Source: Palaemon carinicauda (taxonomy: Eukaryota > Arthropoda > Malacostraca > Decapoda > Palaemonidae). From it: a stretch of 64,000 nucleotides of DNA. The notes below the pieces were generated by a model. That model was not told the DNA's origin and searched no databases. It was given only the letters and a program-made list of their open reading frames with translations. Shown here piece after piece: positions 1-9,718 of this stretch (positions within the stretch are counted from its first letter, which is position 1; the number at the start of each line of letters is the position of its first letter). The stretch spans positions 27,679,943-27,743,942 of the forward strand of contig NC_090730.1 of NCBI RefSeq assembly GCF_036898095.1, given 5' to 3'. A program made the translations under genes and the position numbers.

Positions 1-648
1 TTCCTAGTATTAAGCTTAATACTGTCGCGTCCCCCATACCCTGACGAGGTGGTATTGGGAACGTCCTATCCTGGATTCCTATCTAAAGGTCTCAAGGTCA
101 ACTTCATAGGACGAGTCACGCTCTTTCCTCCACACACAACTTATGTAGGCCACACGTTCCTTGCGAAGCGAGGAACTTGTGAGGTGCAGGGACTCCTTTT
201 CTCGAGTGCTACGCACTTGGAGTCGGAGTCCCCGGGTAAAGCCAAAGTCAGTAAGGCTGGGGACTTTCCACCCTTCCTAATGGGTAAGTCACCCAATGTA
301 AATAGCGTGGTTTGTATTTCGGTTACGGAACAAATGACAAATTCGGAGATAATTTGTATTTTTCCTAACCATACAAACCTTAGCTATTTACACATATTTG
401 CCCGCCAGCCCTGTCCCCCAAGTCAAGTCCTACCTCTAAGTGAAGTGAAGCAAGTCACCGGTGTGTGGGGGGGAGGGGTAGCAAGCTACCCCTTCCCCTA
501 CCCCCGCTAACTAGCGCGGGGGTAGTTAACCCTCGTTAAAATCTATTGGCTCGTCAATTTCAGCTACGCCGAAAGGTAAACCCAATGTAAATAGCTAAGG
601 TTTGTATGGTTAGGAAAAATACAAACTATCTCCGAATTTGTCATTTTT
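1..648 (+). mobile_element. DIRS copy A0: 3' terminal unit (ICR plus right ITR)
   Basis: This block matches 7709-8366, the 3' end of copy A, along its length. Bases 331-390 and 588-648 are an inverted pair of about 60 bp around a ~200-bp centre containing a C/G-rich stretch. That is the DIRS layout of an internal complementary region followed by a right ITR. The unit ends in a T run at 644-648, and gag-like sequence of copy A starts directly after it. I infer that A0 lies inside A's gag and that its coding part is upstream of the window. An LTR reading is less likely because the unit is a hairpin pair and lacks a TG...CA border. Confidence 0.6.
331..390 (+). repeat. Internal complementary region of A0
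   Basis: This is the reverse complement of 588-648 with few mismatches. The sequence just before it, around 311-331, should correspond to the complement of the missing left end, as in other DIRS ICRs. It is inferred to template circle closure. Confidence 0.55.
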
Positions 649-3600
649 CAGCTTTGGTCCTCCTTGGGGCTTGAGGGTTCGCCCTCCAAAGAGGTTTTAC
701 TTGACTACATTCGATTGGGTGCCTCTGTCAAGCAATCGCCGTCACCGACAGAGGTTGATCCTCTGTCTCTTGTCGACGTTGTGGTGTCAGAGGTATCCAA
801 TGTGGTATCACCCATCACCTCTGCCTCCTCAAACCCTACGGTAGCTGACGGCTTAGTTTCTCCCGTTCCTGTTCAACCAACGAGGGAGAAACTAAGTCTA
901 ACAGTCTCTCCTGCTAGTGTTTCTTTCCCTCGGGGAAGTTCACTTACAGAGACTCCTCTTCGGAGGACTGCAGAAGGTCAGCTCGCTGACCCTACGGCCC
1001 CCAGAGGGCGCATTTGTCGCAAGGCTTGCCTTCCTCTTTGCCAGAGAGGCATTCCTTCACCTGCGGTGAGGAGGCACCTCTTTGGTTCAACATCTTCGAT
1101 GCAGTCCCCCGCAGAGGAGCCTCAACAACAATCACTGATCACTGTTCCTGCATTGTTCCTGGACCTTTCTGCAGATCGTTCCCGATCTCCTTCGGTGGAA
1201 GGTCGTCTTTTTAAAGGACACGTCGCCCTTCCACCCAAGAGACCTGCCGGCCTGCCGTCACCCTTCTTGTATAAACCTAGCAAGGTTTCACCTGAGCACG
1301 CTAAGGCGCGCCAACCAGATACGCATTATGCGCCAACGAAACCTGACGAACGCGCTCTAGTAGCTCGTCAGGCCCCATCAACAAACCCTAACAGGGCATC
1401 AAGGGCGTATGCGCCAACACGCACATACGTCCCAACAGGAGCACAGCTCTTCTATGCGCTATGCACACACTCACGCACATACGCGCCCACGCTCTCCTAC
1501 GCACCAGGCCTTGCCTGAGCCTAAGCATACGCGCCCACGCTCTCCTACGCACCAGGCCTTGCCTGAGCCTAAGCATACGTGCCCACGCCCAGCTGCGCGC
1601 CAACCCTCAACTGCACGCCAGCGCTCTCCTGTGCGCCGTCAACCTCCTGTGTGTCAGCGCTCTCCTACGCGCCAGCACTCTCCTGTGCGCCAGCGCTCTC
1701 CTACCTCGCCAGCGATCTCCTCCGTTCCTCCGTGCCAGCGCTCTCCCGCCCGCCAGCGCTCACGCCCTGCAGTTAACTCTCCTGCGCACCCACGATCTAC
1801 TGATCCTGGCGTTAGGGGGAAGTCAACTAGACTGAATTCTCCCACGCGCCAGCACTCGCCATTGCGCCAGCACTCGCCTTCACGCCAGCTCTCGCCATCG
1901 CGCCATCGCCCGCACGCATCCGTAAGGACGCGCGCGCCCCCAGCGCACACTCGCCTATCCTCTCCTACGGATTTGCGCCCACATTCTGACGCGCCCACAA
2001 GCCACACCGGCTTCAACTGCGCTAGGGGTCTTTCTCCTGCGCGCACGCGCGCCCTACGACTGGTACAGGCATGCACGAACTCTCGCCCGCGCGCTCAACG
2101 CCTTGATCCTGCGTGTCCTTGCGCGCGAATACTCTCCCGCGCGCGCTTGCGCTCCAACAGTCTCCCGCACTCGCTCCTGTGCGCCATCAGTCTCCCGCAC
2201 GCCCGCAGTCTCCCACGCGCGGAACCGCTGAACTACACACGGCAAGGTCGCCATCGTCTCATTCCCCTCCCCGCAAGAGCATACCAGTGCGCATTGTGGG
2301 AGAAGGGAAACCTCTAGAGGGGTCCGGGATCCCAAAGCCTATTCAGGCGAACCCACCAATGATGAGAACTCGTCCCAGGGATCCTTCAATTCCTGTCCCT
2401 TCAAGGGGTATGTCTGCCAGCGCGTCTGTCAGCCAACAGCTGTGGTTCGGTGCACTGATCAGAGCTGTAATGCAGGGGTTCAAGCCTGTCTTCTCTGAAT
2501 TGGGGCACAGATCCTTGGCTGCTTCTACCCCTTTGAAGAGAAAAAGAGCGAGTTCCAGATGCGGTAACTTCTCCAAGGGCAAAACTGACTCACGCAAGCC
2601 TTCGAGGCAGGTTCCTTCTTTCCCCCAGACTGTCTCTCCTTCCCTTTCGTACGAAGATTTCCCGTCCTAAGGGGAATCACGCGAGGAGAGACTTTCCCCC
2701 ATCGCACCAATGAGGGAAACCTCTCCTCCCACCGAGATGTCTTTTCAGGTAGGAACTGAAAGGAACATGCCATCCTCGTCAATGTTGGAGTCCTACATCC
2801 TTCCCAGGAAGGAATCTAAGGACTCTAAAACATTACCGAAGTCCTCTACTAGGACTAGGATGGAACCAGCTAGCCACTCAGAGAACGTCTGCGACTCTCC
2901 CCAAGAAGAGCCTTTGGGGACAGGAGACTTCGCTGCAAGTCCTACATCAGGAGGAGACCAGAAAGAGTCAGAACATGCGTTTTGGCAAGTTCTGACTCTA
3001 ATGAGGGCTCTCAACGGGTTTTCCGACCCAGAGATTCCTCCTCGAGAGGGCAAGAACATGGTCTTGGACCGTGTCTTTGGTACTCAGAAACCCTCCAAGA
3101 CCAGTGCAGCACTGCCCTGGTCTCAGGTGGTTAAGAGTACCAGGGACAAGATCTCTCTATAGCTCTCCGAGATGTCCTCCTCCAACCGTTCCAGTGCCAC
3201 CAACAAGCTCTTTCCACCTCCTCGCGTACAGCAGAGGAGGTACTTCGAGATCCTTAAGGAGCCTTGTTTAGCTCTTCCTCTTCACCACTCGCTGGAAGAG
3301 CTTACCAGGGGAGTCCCTCTTGAGAGAGACTCCAACCGGCAGTTCTCATTCTCGGCAACCAAGATCCTTAACCAGGAGAAAGTTGCGAAGTGTGCTATGC
3401 AAGCCACTTCGTGGCTTGATATCTGGTTGGGGACCTAAGGTATCCTGATACTTTCTGAGGATTTCTCCAAAGAACGTACCAGGAAAGCTATGGAGACCTT
3501 TCTTCTCTCAGGTACTTGCACGATCGAGTTTCTGGCCCACCAAGTCTCGAACTTGTGGGCAAATACCATTCTGAAACATCGGGATGCAGTAACTGAGAGA

Positions 3601-3840
3601 TTTTATCAGAAGGTCCCTAGCACCAAGATCAATAGGCTCAGACATTCTTCTCTAGAGGGATCCATCTTGTTTGAGCCTAAGAATGTGGAACAGGCCGCTG
3701 AGAGGTGGAGGAAGTCTCATCAAGATTCCCTTCTTCATAGAGCTTTAACATCTAAGCCCTATAAGCCTCCAGCACCACAGCAGTCACGTCCAGTCAAGAC
3801 CGCTAAAACGACGACAGCAGCGAAGACCGTGGTGTCTTAA
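649..3840 (+). pseudogene. gag-like ORF1 remnant, copy A
   Basis: No known domain is recognised. The role as a structural ORF1 is inferred from its place before the reverse transcriptase. Open segments change frame in turn: 664-1518, 1409-2317, 2113-2670, 2710-3162, 3172-3438 and 3490-3840, so several frameshifts and stops break it. The middle (about 1480-2280) encodes dozens of short Arg-Gln-x-Ser-Pro type repeats, giving a very basic, Ser/Pro-rich stretch. A 47-bp direct repeat lies at 1483-1585. The C-terminal part contains a helical segment with Trp and Arg residues (3490-3760) and ends in a Lys/Thr-rich tail, as gag-like proteins often do. The N-terminal cysteine-rich module seen in copies B and E is missing, removed or displaced by the A0 insertion. 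Confidence 0.6.
1483..1585 (+). repeat. 47-bp tandem repeat, about two units
   Basis: The segment starting CGCCCACGCTCTCC and running through the CCTAAGCATACG tail occurs twice in a row. A third partial copy drifts into the Arg/Ser/Pro repeats. It is probably slippage inside the repetitive part of gag. Confidence 0.85.
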
Positions 3841-3955
3841 GCCCTCTCCTGTCAAAGAAAGGAAAGGCAAGAAGTCCTCCAGGGGAGGCAAGAATCCTAG
3901 AGGGAGCAGCCGAGGCCGCAAACGCTAGGATAGGCAGTCCCCTGCATGTCCACCA

Positions 3956-5941
3956 GTGGGGGGGATGCCTACGAAGTTGCTCAAACAGGTGGAAGCAACT
4001 CGGGGCCGATTCCTGGACAATCTCCGTGATCAATCTAGGATATCGCGTCCCGTTCATAACATCTCTACCTCCCCTGACGACGAATCCAGTGTCATTGAGC
4101 TCCCTTGCCATGGGATCGGCAAGGGGGCAAGCCCTTCAGGCAGAAGTCCAGACCCTGTTAAAGAAGGGTGCTCTCCAAGAGGTCCTCGACGAATCTCCAG
4201 GCTTCTTCAGTCGACTCTCTCTTGTAAAGAAGGCGTCTGGAGGCTGAAGACCAGTCATCGACCTCTCAGCTCTGAACAAGTTTGTCAAACAAACTCCGTT
4301 CAGCATGGAGACGGCGGACACGGTCAGACTAGCAGTAAGACCGCAAGACTTCATGTGCACACTGGACCTGAAGGACGCGTACTTCCAGATCCCAGTCCAT
4401 CCGTCTTCAAGGAAGTACTTAAGATTCAGCTTAGACAACAGAAAGTAACAGTTCAAGGTGCTGTGCTTCGGTCTCTCCACAGCACCACAAGTCTTCACCA
4501 GAGTGTTCACCCTAATATCATCTTGGGCACACAGGATTGGCATCCGTCTCCTCCGTGATCTGGACGACTGGTTAATCCTAGCAAGCTCGGTGTCATCCCT
4601 TCTTCAACACAGAGACAAACTTCTGAGACTTTGCCAAGATCTGGGGATCATGGTAAATCTCGAGAAGTCCTCACTGCTTCCCACTCAAACACTGGTATAC
4701 CTAGGCATGATTATAGACACCAATCTCCACAAAGCCTTCCCATCAGACGACAGGATAGCAAGGTTGCAAGCCCTTTTCTCAGATGAGAAGAACTTCCAGT
4801 CCAATCGTGGATACGTCTCCTCGGTCACCTTTCATCGCTGGCTTGTCTAGTTCCCAAGGGTCGCTTCAGGATGAGATCCCTCAAGTGGCGACTCAAGTCC
4901 CGGTGGAATCAAGGGTACGATTCCCCAGACATCCAGATCCCCATGGGACCTGCGGAACTGACGGATCTCCAGTGGTGGGTGGCAGACGAGAACCTACGAA
5001 AAGGAGTGGAGCTTCTCGTCCTCCCCCTGGATTTGATGCTGTTTTCGGACACTTCAAAAAAAGGGTGGGGGCCCCACGTGCTGCACCACACAACCTCAGG
5101 CCTTTGGTCAGAGTCAGAAAAGTACCTCCTTATAAATTTGCTAGAGATGAAGGCCGTCTTTCTGGCCGTTCAACAGTTCCAACAGTACCTGGCAAGTCAC
5201 TCTGTGGTGGTGATGAGCGACAACACCACAGTAGTGGCCTACATCAACAAACAAGGAGGTACTTTTTCGCAGCAACTATCCCATCCAGCAGTAGAGATTC
5301 TGAGATGGGCCGAAGTCCACTCGATACCACTATCGGCACGCTTCATTCCGGGCAAAAGGAATGTGCTCGCCGACAATCTGAGCAGAGCATCTCAGATAGT
5401 GAGTACCGAGTGGTCTTTGGATCATCTAGTAGCCAACAAAGTCCTGACTTTGTGGGGTTCTCCGACTGTGGATCTTTTCGCAACGGCCCTGAACTTCAGG
5501 CTCCCAGTCCCAGACCCCAAGGCTCTCTGGCAAGATGCTTTCCAACAACGGTGGGACAACATCGACGTTTACACCTTTCCCCCATTCTGTCTGATGACGG
5601 TACTCAACAAGACCAGAACATCGGTCAATCTTTCAATGACCCTCATAGCTCCGCTATGGCATCACGCGGAATGGTTCCCGGACCTTCTGCAACTCCTAAC
5701 GAAGCTACCAAGAGAACTCCCTCCACGACACAATCTACTCAAACAACCACATGCCAACATCTTCCACAAAGCCGTAGGTTCACTACGACTTCACGCCTGG
5801 CGACTATCCAGCATCTCCTCTCTGAGAGAGGATTTTCGCAACAAGTTGCTGTCAGGATGTCTGGACACCTGCGAAAGTCTTCGGCAGCAGTCTACCAGGC
5901 ATAGTGGAAATTCTTCTGTGGTTGGTGTCATGGAAGGGGTA
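3956..5941 (+). pseudogene. RT / RNase H / methyltransferase-like ORF2 remnant, copy A
   Basis: The RT part reads in frame 3 from about 4026 to 4800. It shows the palm motif LDLKDAYFQIP (about 4367), FGLSTAP (about 4470) and DLDDW (about 4555), where other copies have YLDDW, so the YxDD tyrosine is lost. In-frame stops lie at 4245-4247 and 4446-4448. The frame shifts near 4800. From 4871 frame 2 carries the RNase H acidic residues (FSDTS, LLEMK, MSDNTT, LADNLS). A Dam-like part follows with VDLFAT and FPPF. These domains in DIRS copy RNA into cDNA and degrade the RNA strand; the methyltransferase-like part has no clear role. The gene is not functional. Confidence 0.8.
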
Positions 5942-6610
<669 letters not shown>

Positions 6611-7515
6611 TATCTCTCCACTCGATGCCACTATTCCAACAATAGCGGAGTTCCTCGTGTATTTGTGGGAAGAAATGCGCCTTTCAGTCTCGGCAGTGAA
6701 AGGCTATCGCTCAGCCTTAAGTCTAGCCTTCAGGTTAAAAGGAATGGACATTTCATCTTCGCTAGAACTTTCTTTACTCATACGTAGTTAGGAACTTACC
6801 TGCCCTCAGTCGGAAGTGAGACCTCCCCCATGGAACGTGGTTCGAGTTCTCAGGTCTCTTAAGAGACCTCCCTATGAACCATTACGTCAGGCATCAGATC
6901 GCCACCTAACCTGGAAGACGGTTTTCCTACTAGCTTTGGCCTCGGCCAAGCGAGTCAGCGAACTTCATGGTCTCTCGTATGACATCGCCCATTCAAGGGG
7001 ATGGGGGGAGGTAACGTTCAGCTTCGTCCCTGAGTTTATTGCTAAGACTCAGAATCCTGGAGTGGCGGATCCTCGATTTGACTCCTTCCGGATTTCTAGT
7101 CTCCGTACTGTAACAGATGACCCAGACCATCTCTTACTATGCCCAGTAAGGAGCTTGAGGCTGTACCTCAAAAGAACAGTTGCAGCCCGTCCTCATGTGC
7201 CAGCACTATTCATCAGCACAGGAAAGACTAAGAGGAGGGTCACCAAGAACACCATCTCTGCATGGATTCGTAGGGTCATTGACCTGGCCTTGAATCCAGA
7301 CCCTCCTTCGTCACGTCGCTTTAGAGCATATGATGTCAGGGGCATAGCTACCTCCCTGGCCTTCAAAAGAAATTTTTCAGTGACACAGGTTCTTTGAGCT
7401 GGGGTGTGGAAACATCAAACAACATTCACATCCCACTACCTGCAAGACGTAACCCACAGGAGACTCGATACGTTCGCTATCGGCCCTGTGGTGGCTGCAC
7501 AACAGCTGGTTTGAA

Positions 7516-7708
7516 AACCTCAAGCTCCTTATTGGACAAGTAGCAGAAGGTTGAGGGCATTGTTACCCGGTTTTAGTCTGCATGAATAAAAAGGTTTGAC
7601 TGGCCCTTATTCTTTTCTTCATCATCCCCTCTCTTGGGGAAAGCAGCATCCTGGGTTCTCTGCATAGCTGATCTCAAACCACTGCAGGTAAACCATGCTC
7701 CCTTGTGT
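7516..7708 (+). other. 3' untranslated stretch of copy A
   Basis: It lies between the end of the recombinase remnant and the terminal unit. No open frame or known element was seen. Confidence 0.5.
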
Positions 7709-8366
7709 TCCTAGCATTAAGATTAATACTGTTACATCCCCATACCCTAACGAGGTGGTATTGGGAAAGTCCTAGTCTACAAGTTTCCATCTAAAGAACT
7801 TCAGAACAACTTCCTAGGACAAGTCGCACTTCTTCATACCTTCACACACAGCTTGCGTAGGCCACAGTCCTTGCGTAGCAAGGTTCTTGCGAGGTGCAGG
7901 GACTCCTTATTTTTTGGGTGCATACACACTCAAATAACGAGCCCCTGGGCAAAGCCAAAAGCTAGACTGGCTGGGACGTCCACCCTTCCTAATGGGTGAG
8001 TCACCCCTTTTAAATAGCATGGTTTGTATTCCAGTTACGGAACAAATGACAAATTCGTAGATAATTTGTATTTTTCCTAACTATACTGTACAAACCTTAG
8101 CTATTTAACCAAACTTGCCCGCCAGCCCTATCCCCCTTGAAGTCCTACCTCCAAGCAAAGTGAGCTCAAGCACAGGTGTGTGAGAGAGGGGGGGGGGGGT
8201 AGCAAGCTACCCTCCCATACCCCCGCTAACTAGCGGTGTGGATAGTAAACCCTCGTTATAAATAAATGGCTCGTCATTTCAGCTACGCCGAAAGTAATAC
8301 CCCTATTAAATAGCTAAGGTTTGTATAGTTAGGAAAAATACAAATTATCTACGAATTTGTCATTTT
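7709..8366 (+). repeat. ICR plus right ITR of copy A
   Basis: It matches 1-648 throughout. The inverted pair lies at about 8040-8110 and 8305-8366, separated by a poly-G containing centre (8190-8200). It ends in TTTT at 8363-8366, like the T-run ends of the other DIRS copies. Confidence 0.75.
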
Positions 8367-8486
8367 ATTCTGGTGTAATTTTGTGTGTTCATTACTGTAT
8401 ATACTTCAGTTATGTATGATAATTTATGGTATCCATTACTTAGTTTTAGCTGAAATTTTCAATTAACATTTCCATTTTTTTTTCAG
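8367..8486 (+). other. Host intron end before the mRpL16 exon
   Basis: AT-rich sequence ends in a long pyrimidine run and CAG at 8484-8486, a strong 3' splice site. Confidence 0.6.
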
Positions 8487-8647
8487 ATGTTACCATACCT
8501 AAGGAACGACAAAAATTACGTTTCCTTGACAAGGTGCCTCAATATACTCCTGGCGTTAGAGCCCCCAAAATGACGAGAAGGATCGATTTAATTCAAGGAG
8601 AGGAAGAATATCAGAGAGACTTGTTGCATGGCCAGTATGGTATTATT
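8487..8647 (+). CDS. mRpL16: Mitochondrial ribosomal protein L16, one internal exon
   Basis: This is the only clear host gene piece. The exon is 161 bp, preceded by a T-rich tract and CAG, and followed by the consensus donor GTGAGT at 8648-8653. Two bases finish a split codon and 53 codons follow with no stop. The peptide reads VTIPKERQKLRFLDKVPQY, then APKMTRR, and ends LLHGQYGII. It matches my memory of insect mRpL16: IP...KL(R/K)F, KVPQY, R(A/P)PKM, then a QYGI(V/I) block just before the conserved Gly-rich segment. The protein is part of the large subunit of the mitochondrial ribosome, close to the peptidyl transferase centre in the bacterial homologue. Other exons are not in the window, so its introns must be large and full of transposons. 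It could be a copied exon rather than the working gene. Confidence 0.8.
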
Positions 8648-9342
8648 GTGAGTGTTTAGCCATTTTATTTTTATTTCATTTCACACTGTATACAGTACAG
8701 TAATCCCTCAGTACAGTAATCATCGCAGATTTATAGAAACTGTGCGTGTAAATATATTTCTCGGACTTCTTTACATTGCTGGTTTCTGGAAGCAGGTAAG
8801 TTTTATTTATTTTTGGGTTTTCATTATTTAAAAAAAAAAGAATAGTATTTTTGTTTTTACAAAACCTTAAATTTATAAAACTGATAAAAAATGTGAACAA
8901 AAGTAGATTTGTGTATCTACAGTACGCGCTTTTACGGCTAACTGGGCCTAGGAATGTAACATCTGTTTTAACCGAGGGATTACTGTTTGGAGAGTCAAAG
9001 TAAATACAGTTATTTGATTTTTATGATTGTGTTTATTTTTTAAAATGCCTTTGTAAGGCATAAGTCGAACCAGTTTTGGACATAAAATTGATAAAATTAA
9101 AGAGTTTTTAATGGTCTAATGAATTATCTCATTCTCACCTAATTTCTTAAATCCTTTTATGCTTTGGTGTAAGGTGACCTAACATAATTAGGGTTCCATC
9201 TGGGATCATCTATTCTCTGAAATGGTCTATTGTTTTAATCCATTATAGTATTTCTAGGAACCTCCCAGATGTTCATGTTGCTTCTCTCGTGATGTTTGGC
9301 TGATATTGACATTCACCTCAGAGAATTAAAATTTCCTGTTTT
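8648..9342 (+). other. Host intron sequence; part of the left duplicated arm
   Basis: No coding sequence was seen. From about 8830 to 9342 it is matched in reverse by 44949-45197 and 38358-38604. It holds a probable small MITE. Confidence 0.65.
8698..8985. mobile_element. Possible small MITE with CAGTAATCCCTC ends
   Basis: CAGTAATCCCTC at 8698-8709 is the inverted partner of GAGGGATTACTG at 8974-8985. TA precedes the left end, but no TA follows the right end. The right part is also present in the reversed arm at about 45056-45197. There is no coding capacity. Confidence 0.35.
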
Positions 9343-9358
9343 CAATATTAAACTTAGC

Positions 9359-9513
9359 CGGTGATCATATAAGCTGTCAGCTCTGCTGCCCGACAGAAAA
9401 ACCTAAGGACAAAATACGCCAGCGATCGCTATACAGGTGGGGGTGTACATCAACAGCGCCATCTGTCGAGCAGGTACTCAAGTACTCCATGTAAACACAG
9501 AACCAATTTTCTC
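9359..9513 (+). repeat. Left ITR of copy B
   Basis: About 155 bp is the reverse complement of 15629-15783 with very few mismatches. It starts at CCGGTGATCATAT and includes GCGATCGC. Confidence 0.85.
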
Positions 9514-9718
9514 TCTGTCGTGCCACCGGCAAGACCTACTAAATACGCTGTTGCTTACTGGATTGATTTTCACAGATTTTGGTGAAGTACTCATTTCTAG
9601 TTATTAGCTTTCGCTTTGCAGAGGTTATCTTCAATACTTCCTTGCATTCTTGATTGAATTTTGGATTATTTGTTGACGACTTGGATAGATTTTGAATTTC
9701 CCCTTTGACTAATTCAAG

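Noticed and set aside
49..510. 153-codon plus-strand frame in the A0 terminal unit
   Set aside because: It runs across the ICR and ITR repeats; the matching region at 7709-8366 does not keep it open.
1388..2335. Minus-strand frames with WRxGE repeats opposite copy A gag
   Set aside because: They mirror the Arg/Ser/Pro repeat tract on the other strand.
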